Origin: Moniliella sp. 'wahieum'
Lineage: Eukaryota > Basidiomycota > Moniliellomycetes > Moniliellales > Moniliellaceae
NCBI GenBank assembly: GCA_003971905.1
Contig: RSEE01000040.1
Span: forward strand, 496,001-560,000
Reading direction: 5' to 3'
Length of the DNA stretch: 64,000 nt
Translations under genes and position numbers: made by a program
Shown here: one piece after another, positions 12,889 to 22,332 of the stretch
How the letters are laid out: every line of letters starts with the position of its first letter
How positions within the stretch are numbered: the stretch's first letter is position 1
Notes under the pieces: generated by a model
The model's database searches: none
Seen by the model: the letters and a program-made list of their open reading frames with translations, nothing else
Told to the model about the DNA's origin: nothing

Positions 12889-14250
12889 TCACCCCAACTT
12901 GTTGGCCTTCTTTGCTAACGAGTCAACCACGTCGCCCACATGCTTGAGGGTCTGTAGCGCAGCCTCGTATGTCTTGTCCTGTGGTGCCTCGTCAAAGACA
13001 ACCAGACACCCATTCCCTTGGTCCAAGATCCCATTGAACATCTTGTCCAAGATCATCTGCGACAGTTTTTGCTCCACCTCCCGCTCGGGCTGACGCACCC
13101 GTTGCGCCACATATCCAATCTCCACCCGCGAGTAGGGCTCAATCACTCGTAGCAAGTTCTGCTCCAGCAACGTGTCGTACAGCTCGGCGAGGTGATTGCG
13201 AATGATCGGATCATTGGACAGTTCCGCTTGGTACTTCTTCAATGCGGTTTCAAATGCCTCCAACGACCGTTCTTCGTGTGCCTTGGCCACGGCCGACATG
13301 GCCTCCACATCCCGCTCTGTCGCCTTCTCCACCGCAGCACCCTTGGCGCCCCATCCCTTGGCTCCCTTGACCGCCTTGGATTCGGCCACCAATGCCGTCT
13401 TGCCTTGGATAATCGCCGCCACATCCTCCGGCAGGTTAAGCATAATTTTACACAGCAGCATGTACTTGAGCGCCAGCCCTGCCCGCGGATCGTTCTGCCC
13501 AGAGAAGCCCTCCAGGGTTTCGAAAAAGTATGAGTAGGCAGTCGAGTAATCCTTGTCTTTCGCATGCAACACACCACTTTGGAGATCCAGTTGTGCCTGC
13601 AGCAAAGGCGGCGTGTACATCGCGTTGGCCGACGTACGAGCCGAAGTGAGGGCTGTCTTTGCCTTGGGGATGTTGGAAATGGCAAAGTTGACCTTCGATT
13701 CCAACAGGTGAACCTCAGTCAGGATCATCTTGTCATCCAGCTTCTTCAGTTCCTTGAGCAGTCGCTCAATTAACGGAAGCGCCTGACGGTAGTTTTTCGC
13801 CTCGTAGTACAGCGAAATCAGCTTGGTCTCAAGACTCTGCTTGAGGAAAATCCGTTTTTCCTCCTTGGCCCAGTCAATGTTTTCCTCGGTAATCCGGATC
13901 TGGGCAGCGCGGGCTGCATCGCCAGGAATGTCGCCAAACAGGTCAATGAGCTGGCGGATAGTTTTGCCGTCTTGGCCTTTGCCAGGTGTGCAAGTACAGC
14001 ATGCGAGTCGCGCACAACGCTTGCCAACGCATCCACGTCGGCCTCGTCGCAGTACAGCTGGCCAAGACGGAGAAGAGCGAGTTCCTGCTCCCAGCACGGC
14101 CTCGCCGGTGGCCGAAGACGCCTTGTCGGCCGGCGGCTGTTGCGCGAGCACAGCCTTGAGCTGCGCCTCGCCCCCGGCGCGGTCTCCGGCTTCAAACGCA
14201 GTTTCGGCAGAGGCGACGGAAGGCAAGGTGCCGGATGCGGGGGTGGCCAT
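12889..14250 (-). CDS. RPN6: 26S proteasome lid subunit Rpn6 (PSMD11)
   Basis: Scaffold subunit of the 19S regulatory particle lid that clamps lid and base to the 20S core. The ATG at 14250 (MATPASGTLPS) gives about 450 residues, close to the 422-434 of human and yeast Rpn6. A TPR-like helical solenoid (residues about 110-300, with LPLIERLLKELKKLDDKM and AYSYFFETLEGF) is followed by a PCI domain with NHLAELYDTLLEQNLLRVIE and KLSQMILDKMFNGILDQG, and a closing helix VVDSLAKKANKLG before the TGA at 12889-12891. One frame change near 13985-14000 separates the N-terminal helices (LLRLGQLYCDEADVDALASV) from the rest. A G-rich insert (AKGWGAKGAAVEK) lies between TPR and PCI parts. It is head-to-head with RPN7, another lid subunit. 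Confidence 0.95.
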   Translation of the reverse strand: MATPASGTLPSVASAETAFEAGDRAGGEAQLKAVLAQQPPADKASSATGEAVLGAGTRSSPSWPAVLRRGRRGCVGKRCARLACCTCTPGKGQDGKTIRQLIDLFGDIPGDAARAAQIRITEENIDWAKEEKRIFLKQSLETKLISLYYEAKNYRQALPLIERLLKELKKLDDKMILTEVHLLESKVNFAISNIPKAKTALTSARTSANAMYTPPLLQAQLDLQSGVLHAKDKDYSTAYSYFFETLEGFSGQNDPRAGLALKYMLLCKIMLNLPEDVAAIIQGKTALVAESKAVKGAKGWGAKGAAVEKATERDVEAMSAVAKAHEERSLEAFETALKKYQAELSNDPIIRNHLAELYDTLLEQNLLRVIEPYSRVEIGYVAQRVRQPEREVEQKLSQMILDKMFNGILDQGNGCLVVFDEAPQDKTYEAALQTLKHVGDVVDSLAKKANKLG

Positions 14251-14521
14251 GGTGGTGGGGGAGGCAGCAGCGGGGCCGAGCAGTGGGCCCAGCGCATCAG
14301 CCAATCGGGTGAGCCCTAGCCCACGCAACGAGTGGCCGCGTCACGCGGCCCACACTGGCGCCCCGCCGGCCGCCGCGATTCCGCCGGCGCGGATTCCGCG
14401 CCGCTGGCAGCAGCAGCAAGGACGCGTGTTGCTTGCCAGTGCTACGGGCCGTGCACGGGCCGGACGAGGGTAGGTATACCCGTCGCAGCCGCCCGCGCTC
14501 GCCCCCACCACCATCGTCATC
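14251..14521. promoter_or_regulatory. Bidirectional promoter of RPN6 and RPN7
   Basis: A 271-bp spacer between the divergent start codons of two proteasome lid genes. It contains a CCAAT box (AGCCAATCGG, about 14299-14308) and a palindrome at 14334-14350, GGCCGCGT-C-ACGCGGCC, with 8-bp arms around one central base. I do not see the ascomycete Rpn4 PACE core (GGTGGCAAA). Shared control of both genes is inferred from the arrangement. Confidence 0.6.
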
Positions 14522-15797
14522 ATGTCCGCCGACGAGGAGAGCATCCAGCCCATCCCCAACCTGCACTGGCAGCAGCTTCTCTTCACTGTCGTCACGGTGG
14601 GTATGCGGCTGCGCCCTCGTCTGCGCTCGCTGCTTCGGAGCTGCTCGCTGGCATCGAGGCCGACGAAATGGCACCCTACTATGCTGCTTTGCTCGCCGAC
14701 CCGCTCATCAGCAAGAAGTTGCCTTCTCCGGTAGAGAGCACCAGTGCCCACCACGCGTCTTCGCCTCAAGATCTGCTGGCCAAACTCGAGGAGCGGAACA
14801 AGGAGGAGCTCGCCAAGTTTGATCAGCAGCTTACCAAGGCCACCGAGGAGGAGGGCGAGATGGAGATCAACGCGGTGCTTAAGAACAAGGCGAGCTACTA
14901 TGCCAAGATCGGGGACCAAGTATGTGCATTCCTTTTTCCCTCTTTTTTCTCTTGGTTGCTGACTCGTCCCCTCTGCAGGACAAGGCGATTGCTACTACCA
15001 AGGAGGCCATCGAAAAGGGCGCTGGGCTCGGCAGCAAAATCGACTTGACTCTCGGCCTGATCCGCATCGGGTTCTTCTTTGGAAACACGTCACTTGTTAC
15101 CTCCTCGATTACAGAGGTTAAAAAGTTGGTTGAGGAGGGGGGCGACTGGGACCGGCGGAACCGGCTGAAGGTGTACGAGGGGCTCCACCTCCTCTCCGTT
15201 CGGGACTTTAAGCGGGGCGGAGAGCTGTTCCTCGAGGCTCTCTCCACGTTTACCGCCACCGAGCTGCTGGACTACCATGCGTTCGTGTCGCTGGCTGTGA
15301 TTGCAAATATGCTCGCATTGCCGCGGACCGAGCTGAAGAAGAAGATTCTGAATGCGCCCGAGGTGCTGCAAGTGATTGACGAGCTGCCGCATTTGAGGAC
15401 CTACACCCAATCCTTGTACAATGGCAATTACAAGGCCTTTTTCGAAGCGCTGGCCCAGGTCGAACAGACCTACCTCCTTCCCTCGCGCCTTCTCAATGCC
15501 CACGCACGCTACTACGTACGGGAAATGCGCATCATTGCGTATGCCCAACTACTCGAGTCCTACCGCTCCGTCACGTTGCGATCCATGGCGGATGCATTTG
15601 GGGTAACGGACGAATTTATTGACCGCGAGTTGTCCCGGTTCATTGCGTCGGCACGGCTGCCCGCAGTGATTGACAAGGTGCACGGCGTGATTGAGACCCG
15701 GCGGCCCGATTCCAAGAACGCACAGTACAACCAGATCATCAAGGATGGCGATGTGCTCCTGAACCAACTGCAGAAGCTGTCGCGGACAGCACTCTGA
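14522..15797 (+). CDS. RPN7: 26S proteasome lid subunit Rpn7 (PSMD6)
   Basis: Lid subunit of the 26S proteasome regulatory particle. The ATG at 14522 starts MSADEESIQPIPN. Family hallmarks run throughout: AGIEADEMAPYYAALL, EELAKFDQQL, GGDWDRRNRLKVYEG, ALSTFTATELLDYHAFVS, and in the C-terminal PCI domain YYVREMRIIAYAQLLESY and AFGVTDEFIDRELSRFI, ending VLLNQLQKLSRTAL. An intron at 14920-14978 (GTATGT..CTGCAG, branch site TTGCTGACTC) splits GDQ from DKA. A frame change near 14598 joins the first 25 residues to the AAAPSSALAASELLAGIE segment; a base is probably missing or extra there. Length (about 405 residues) fits the family (389 in human). Confidence 0.95.
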
Positions 15798-16393
15798 TCC
15801 GTTGCGCCGAGCAATCGCATACCAAAGGCTGCCAGGTTGCACCGTTCCGGATAGCTTGTAAAGCGAGGGGAGGATAGACAGGGCACAGACAATGCGATCA
15901 TCGCTTGCAGGCTCTCGTGGATTAACGATTAACGAACTGAGAAAAATGTTCCCGATTCAGACCTATGCATTTTCTTACCGCTGGGAGATGTGTGAATCGG
16001 CCTACTAGCGGGGCTCAGGGACAGGAGGGCGGCGCTGCAAACCCCACCAACATCACTTGCCAGGCCAAAAGAGCCCCATCGAAACAGGACTGAGCCAGCA
16101 CGTGCACCTGACCGCCACATACCACGTAGTGTATTAGCAAACCAAAGAGAAGAACACACCACTCATCTGTGCCATTGCTGTCAGTTGACAATGATGCGAC
16201 CAGTGGGGTGCTGGCCCTATTTCTCCTGTCCCCTCGTCATCTTCCACTCCATCTGGTATCTCGGGCAGAATGGGCTGCGTCTCCCATATCGGGGATGGCT
16301 ATGCACTGCCTATCCTACTCCCTGCAATGTCCTGTGCATACCAAGTTGGTAAAGAGCAAATTTCGATGTGCTGGAACCAAGGTGCGCCAACCC
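15798..16393. other. Spacer between convergent RPN7 and ATG5
   Basis: About 600 bases with no supported gene; it must hold the 3' ends of both neighbours. No repeats stand out. Confidence 0.5.
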
Positions 16394-17632
16394 TCAGGCA
16401 GGAATGCGAATGACAACCGACAGCCAGCCGTCGGGTCCAGTAAACGCCAGCCCGAGCCAGTACAGCTGCGCTTCGAGCGGGAGTTGGACACCATGGGCAA
16501 ATGCACATGCACGTGGATGCGGACCTGCTCGTGGCGGCTCGGCCGACGCGGGAGGAAAGAGAAGCGGGAAGAGCGTGGTGAGGACCGACTGCAGCGTGGC
16601 GGGACTCTTGCCGTCCTCAGCGAGAGGCGAGACGGCTTCCTGTGCCATCCCGGCATGGTCTGGAAGATGAAAGCGCATGGGAATCGCACGCACTCCACCC
16701 ACTGCGCCGGCTCCTGGACCTGCTCCTGCGGCACCAGTGGCGGAAGGGGCCATACTGGGCGCTTCGCTTACAGCCACACTGTGCAGGGAAGCCGTGATGG
16801 AAGCTTGGCTCTCATTGGCATGGGTAGTAAGCGCGGAAGAGAGGGCGGACTTGTCTTCCAACGAACCAGCTGCGCCGCCTGCTGTAGCACGTCGTGCTGG
16901 CAGGCCCACACCCAAGGAAAACGAGGGAGGCGGATACACTTTAGCAGCCACGGCCCAGTACTTGTCAAAGTTGTCTGCCACACAAACAGCGGTCAATCCC
17001 GCGCCCGCGAATGCACACACGAGCTACAGCAAGAGAAATAACAGGCACAACGTACACTCCACAATCGCCTCCCACAGCGAGTCCTGTTCCTGGCGGCGCA
17101 AGTTGACCACCCGCTTGGTGGAGCCGTAGTGGACAAAGTCGGCCTCCTTGAGCATGGACATGAAGTGTGTCTTGCACAGTTCGGCCGTGGGCGGCGGATG
17201 CAGCGTGTCCTGCAACTTGTCCTGCGGCTTGTCGGCAATCTTGAGGGTCAAGCGCCAGGGCAGATCAGGCGGGGCCGCCGGCGCGGGCGGGGCGTCGGGG
17301 GCGGTGGGCGTGGTGGGCGTCGTACAGGACACCGACGGGCCAGTGCCACTTGAGTGGCTCGCCCGCCGCCTCGAATGAGATCTGGCGGTCCTGGATGCCA
17401 TCGAGCAGCGCCTGGGCACGACCTGCGCCAGCAGGAAGCGCCGCACCTGGGAGCAGCGAGAGCGGGAGGTAGGAGATGCGGGGAACGGTGGGTGGTGTAG
17501 TAGGCGTCGATGCTGGGGTCGCTGCCGGGCGGCAGACGCGCATCGTCACGAGGATGGCGACGGGGAGGCGGGCGTCCCAGACGGCGCGGCGGAAGAGGAA
17601 ACGTCGGCGGCGGCGGCAGGCGCGCTGGCCAT
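16394..17632 (-). CDS. ATG5: Autophagy protein Atg5
   Basis: Atg5 is conjugated to Atg12; with Atg16 it forms the E3-like complex that lipidates Atg8 on the growing autophagosome. The N-terminal ubiquitin-like part is seen in FRRAVWDARLPVAILV, RISYLPLSL and PLKWHWPVGVLYD. The middle has LPWRLTLKIADKPQDKL, HFMSMLKEADFVHYGSTK and DSLWEAIVE; the lysine of GSTK is the expected Atg12 attachment site. The C-terminal ubiquitin-like part has FDKYWAVAAKVYP, PMRFHLPDHAG and AFAHGVQLPLEAQLYWLG, ending VIRIPA and TGA at 16394-16396. An intron at 16975-17055 (GTACGT..GGCAG) precedes FDKYW. I chose the ATG at 17632 (MASAPAAAADV); it joins FRRAVWD through a frame change near 17600, and another lies near 17290. 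An Ala/Gly/Ser-rich insert sits between the second and third parts. Confidence 0.93.
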
Positions 17633-17821
17633 GGAGCGACACGGGGCGGGCGAGGAGATGGAGAGGGTCGGCGGGCGTCCGAGGGAGCGCCTTGGCGCCA
17701 CAGTGGGCCTCGCCTAGCCTGGCTCATGCCACGCGACCGCAGCGCCCGACTATCGATATCACTGCCACATCACATCCACACCCGCCTCCCATCACGCATC
17801 ACACACGGCAACATGCAATCC

Positions 17822-18747
17822 TTAATCCAATCCACCCTGTGGGTTCTGGTGATCCAGACACATCCCCAACCAGCGCACGGGCCAGTTTCTACGCCTCTCG
17901 GTTGCCCGCCCCACCTCGTTGCCCTCGCCCGAGCCCGGCGCCCCGCGGATGGCAAACACCTTGACTAGGTGTGTGCGCTGTGTGAACGTGTTGTCCTCCA
18001 CACGTAGCCCGCTCCCTTGAGCTCCACCATCGCCGGCACCGCGCGACCGCGCCACGCCGCCATCGAGCGTGTTGCCCGCAATCACGCCCTCGGACGTGAA
18101 CTCCTTGATATCAATTGCCTCGACGCTGGTGTTCCAGATGCGGTTGTACAGCAGTACCCGCACCCTTGTCCGATCGGTCCGGCACCAATTGCCCCCGTGC
18201 GTCGCGCGGCGTGTTGGACAGCGCCGTGCCCACATACACGCCCTCGCCATCGTCCGCCTGGGTGCGACCGTGGCCGGCGGCTTGGTCGCCGCCGAGCCCC
18301 GTGTCGTGAACGAGACAAAACTGGAGCGAGCAGCGCTGGCTTTGGTTGCGAAAGTGGACGGCTTCCATGCGTGTTTGACCGACATCGAGATGGTCAAACG
18401 CAGTCCGACGAGCCATCCACCATCAGCCCTTTCTGCCCGCCCTGCAGCACCAGACCGCGAACAGTACAAGCCTGACAGGATTGCAGAGCAACACGGTTTG
18501 CCCCCGTGGGTCGTACGCAGCACCGCGCCCGCTCCTTCGCCAGCCCCCGGACCCAGCCCAGGACCCGAGATGGTGATCCCCGTTTGGCCTCCACCGTCCA
18601 AGGTCCGCGGTACTCGCCAGGGGCTAGCACCAGCTCATCGCCCGGCTCGGCACCGAGTAGCGCCGCACGCAACTCGTCGCTGCTGCGCACGGGCACCGTA
18701 CGCACCACCGCTTGCACCGGCACCGCTGTCGGGGGAAAGTTGGTCAT
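17822..18747 (-). CDS. Right-handed parallel beta-helix (pectate-lyase-like) protein
   Basis: A protein with a single-stranded right-handed beta-helix fold, seen in the ladder of short coils: RSSDELRAALLGAEPGDELV, LAPGEYRGPW, VRGLVLQGGQKGLMVDGSSD, MEAVHFRNQSQRCSLQFCL, then DGEGVYVGTALSN, DRSDK, RIWNTSVEAIDIKEFTSEG, VIAGNTLDGGV and GSGLRVEDNTF. The block GEGVYVG..DRSD..EAIDIKE..GNT is what I know from secreted beta-helix proteins of bacteria and oomycetes. Catalytic residues of pectate lyases are not evident, so enzyme activity is not claimed. ATG at 18747 (MTNFPPTAVPV) gives no clear signal peptide; an upstream exon may be missing. At least three frame changes are needed (near 18580, 18400 and 18150). 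The C-terminus near 17822 may be longer. Confidence 0.7.
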
Positions 18748-20200
18748 GAGCGACAAGCTCTACGTGATGGGCAGGGCGGGGCACGAGAAGGATGGTCGAT
18801 GGCGCGCCAGGGTGTCGGGGGACCGGGGGCGATGAGATGGTCGATGGGGCAGGGAAGGCGAGGCGGGGGTTGCGCTGGGCTGCACAGCAAGCGCTGGGTT
18901 GTACCGATGTGGCCATGCCAGCGCTCCGGGGCGACGGTGGCAAATAGGATCGACAAGCACGGCGGGGGGGCAGTGTGATCAGCGTCAACGCTCCCCATTG
19001 TGTCCCGAGCGTCCGCCTAGTTTGACCTTGAAGCGTTGAAGCTTGCCCGCTTGGTTGGAGATGGGAGAGGAGTAGGGACGAGAGACGCGAGCTAACGTTA
19101 AAAGCAGGCTGCTAGTTCCAGTTCCACGCCACTGCCTACTACTGCCTGTGCTGTCCATGCTGTCGGACCATGCCTAGCACACCCGGTCACATCGGCGACA
19201 CATCCGCCTCGAGCTGGCACAGCGAGAAAGCGAGAAAGAAGACACGTGGCACCCCCGATTTCCTGCTAAGCCGTCCACCAAACAAGAAAATATGAGGCTG
19301 GCATCGTTGTCATCCCTTGGACCAAATTGGCATATCGACGGCGAGGGTTGCCTTGTAGTAGCAGGATCATCTCCGTTTTGGGATGGGCGGCAGCAAAATG
19401 CTCCTTCGGGCGACCAAGCAAAAATGTGGAGTTATAGATGCACAGTTATTCATTATCCACTGAAGAGCTGAGATGATATTCGATGATTGGGGAACTTGCC
19501 AAACCTGTGGGCATGATACGGGGCGCATGTGCTACGCCTCGGACAGTCGTTTCGAGTTCGAGCAAAGCTAAACATTATGCACCCAAGGACCATGGTGATC
19601 TGGCCGTGGCCAAAAGCGGCCGCAATGCTATGGTCCCTACTGAGTGAAAGAGCTAGGGAGCTGATCGAGAGCTGATCCCGAGCACGGAAGGGGAACGAAA
19701 CCTTGAATGGAAGTGCTCTCACGTTAAAAGACAGGGGAGAAGCGAGCACGGGAGCACAAAGGAAGATGCAGCGCGCCGACATGAGAGCATGACGGATCAC
19801 ACACACATTCCCACAGGATGTGGGTATGATCCTTGTTCTAGATCTTCCTTGCCCCCTTTGTGTCTCTTTCCCCTCATCACGCGTCGTCTACCGTGTGATA
19901 GCTTCTCCTTCTCCTCTGGTATATAAGGCGCCATTCCATGCAGCCTGAATGAATACCTGTCGGCATCCGAAGCAATCTCCCTCCTACAGAGCAGTGTGGC
20001 CTATTAGTAGTGCTGACAGAGTTACACAAGGACTGTTCAGAGAAAGTAAGCATCTCCACAATAGCGTCGCAGCAGGCCTCCCTCCCCGAAAACTTCCCGA
20101 AACAAGACAAGGATGAGGAGAATTATAAGCGCAGGGTCGATCAGGACGGCCGCATGGCGAAGGGCAAAACGAAAGATCGCATCTAACAGCAGAGGAAGAT

Positions 20201-20272
20201 GGGCGAAAGGATGAGGATCATATTCATCGAGGAGAAAAGGGGCGAGGTATATATTACCTCGGAGAAGATGCA
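20201..20272 (-). repeat. Left arm of a 70-bp inverted duplication
   Basis: Reverse complement of this stretch aligns with 20649-20717 at roughly 85 percent with one small gap. The shared block includes TTCTCCGAGG, a palindromic TATA-containing core (CGAGGTA..TATACCTCG) and GATCCTCATCCTTTC. Confidence 0.75.
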
Positions 20273-20648
20273 TGGAAGTCAGGGCTGCAACACATATATG
20301 ATCATCCCCGTCTCTATGCGCACTCGCGCACTGTCCACTCGAAGCGACGGTCTCATTGCGTGGTGCGCTGGCGAGAGCGCCGGCTGGAACACTGATGGTG
20401 TTTTCTCCTCTTCCCTCTTCCCTCTTCCCTCTTGACCATAACTGATGCTGCTCCTTTGGGTTTCCATTTTGTCGTTCGGTTTCCTTTCGTTTTTTTATTG
20501 CTGCCGTCCTGGGGGCGATGTTGTCTGGACCAGACCCACATGATCACACATAGTCACCAGGTGTGCTGGACCCTGATTTGTTCTAGACCCTGTTTCTCCT
20601 TGTTTAGGCTCCCCTTTCCTTCTCCGTGTGCCTCAGATTGCATGTTCT

Positions 20649-20717
20649 CTTCTTCTCCGAGGCATATATACCTCGATCTCTTTCCACTCGACGAATTTGA
20701 TCCTCATCCTTTCCCCC
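20649..20717 (+). repeat. Right arm of a 70-bp inverted duplication
   Basis: Partner of the copy at 20201-20272 in opposite orientation, about 380 bp away. No transposase or target-site duplication is evident around either copy. Confidence 0.75.
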
Positions 20718-21980
20718 CAGCGGGGCGAGCCACACGTGAACAAACAGCTTCACCTCCAGCCTGGCCGAGGCGAAAGGCAGGGAGGGCGGCCAGCCTGATG
20801 TTCGGGCTTGGTGCGCGCAGCGCTCAAGCAGCATCTACTGTAACACATTCGAGCGTTGTACACCGTGCTAGTCGCCTGCTTGAGTGCTCACTGTCCAGCG
20901 GGGATGCGCTCGGAGCAGGAGGTATATTATACAGCCTTTTATGGCGGTCTGGGCTGTTTGGGGGCCTTGGGCCTTTCCCATCGGGTGCTCGGTCCTCCTT
21001 CTCACGCGGCGCACGGACCTGAGCCAGGGCGAGCAGGAACAATGGAACATGGAAAAGACTGAACTGGGGTGGACGAGAGAGAGAGGGAGGAAGCATGCAT
21101 TAGCACTACTAAGGAATGAGAGGGAAGAGCAGTGTACAACAGCGATGTGCATGGGAGTGTTGATGCCCGTCTGAGGAAAGGCACGACACTGCTCCATAAA
21201 TCTGTTGTGCCGGGGGTGATGTTTTGGACGAACAACTGGCCGTCGTCTGATAACCCCTCGGTGGTGGTGATGATCACCATCAGCTCCCAGCTCTTGGGGT
21301 CGGGATGGGCCATCTGAAGGCAGCCACAGTGGGTCATGAGGCGCACAGCACACTGTGTTTTTTCTTCTGGATCGCTCTCTTCTCGGCACGGGTCTAGCCC
21401 AGGCGGTGTGTCTCTTAGCGGGGGAGGGTATTCGCAGCTTGCACATTACAGGCAGCGGCAGGTGCGTGCGTTTGCATTCCTGCCGCCCACGGCTGCGAGG
21501 GATGCATCCCTCGACTATTGGCTGCTAAACGAGACAGAAACGGGCCAATGTGGGTAGGCACGGCGGTGGGGTAGCATCGTTGGAGCGAAGCGTGAAGGAA
21601 GAGCGAAGGTTGTTGACATTATTGACACAAGCTGATGAGGCGGGGGGGAAGGCAAAGGTGTGCGCGCCCCAGCGCCCATGTCGATCGGATGACTGATTGA
21701 AGGGCGTCAGCAGTGGCGCCCAGGAGGGGGCGTGGGGCAGCCTGCGGCGGGCTGCGCATCACGCGCGTCACGCGTCAGGCGTCCCCCAGCGGGCTGGCGT
21801 GTGTGGGCTGGTGCTGCGCGCACACGGAGCGGGTGGAGCAGCTGGAGATCGATGCATGATGCGGCTGGCCTGCCAATCGCACACAGGCCGTCTGCCCCGG
21901 GGGGCGTGATGCATGATGGGCGGATCGGCCAGGGACGAAAGCTGGGTGAAGCTCTTCAATTAGGAAAATAGTTCACTGTG

Positions 21981-22088
21981 CTTGAAGCTTCAAGCTTCAA
22001 GCTTGAAGAGGGCGTTGGATGTGTTGATCTTTAGAGTGGGTTGCTGACTAGACTGCCTGCTGAGCGCTTGAAGCTTGAAGCTTGAAGC
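21981..22088. repeat. AAGCTTC/AAGCTTG heptamer arrays
   Basis: Two blocks (21981-22008 and 22066-22088) of three to four copies of the palindrome AAGCTT plus one base. The first block switches from AAGCTTC to AAGCTTG so that its halves are mirror images. Confidence 0.85.
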
Positions 22089-22332
22089 GTGCACCCGCCT
22101 GGTTGCCACAGGAAGCTTAATGGCCATTGCGGCGCACAGACGCCAGGGGCCGCACCGCACGGCACAGCACAGCACCGCATCTGTGTGCTGCGCGTGCATG
22201 CCAGGGCGCCTCGGCCGCGCTGCAGCCTGCGCTTATTGCAGCCAAACGCCCGCAGCGCAAACACCCGCAGCAGCGCTTGCCCGCCACCACCCCCCCCTCT
22301 CCCCCTCCCCCCGCCTACCCAGCGTCGCGGCA

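Larger units (their letters stand above)
18748..22332. other. Gene-free region with an inverted duplication
   Basis: About 3.6 kb without a recognised gene. It contains a diverged inverted repeat pair (20201-20272 and 20649-20717), a TTCCCTC tandem at about 20404-20433, ACGCGTC words at 21758-21780, and AAGCTTC arrays at 21981-22008 and 22066-22088. A minus-strand open frame at 21002-21346 looks protein-like (segment SWELMVIITTTEGLSDDG) but matches nothing I know. The last 200 bases are the upstream region of the Num1-like gene. Confidence 0.55.

Noticed and set aside
20201-20717. A small DNA transposon with terminal inverted repeats
   Set aside because: No target-site duplication or transposase is visible; kept only as an inverted duplication until copies are found elsewhere.
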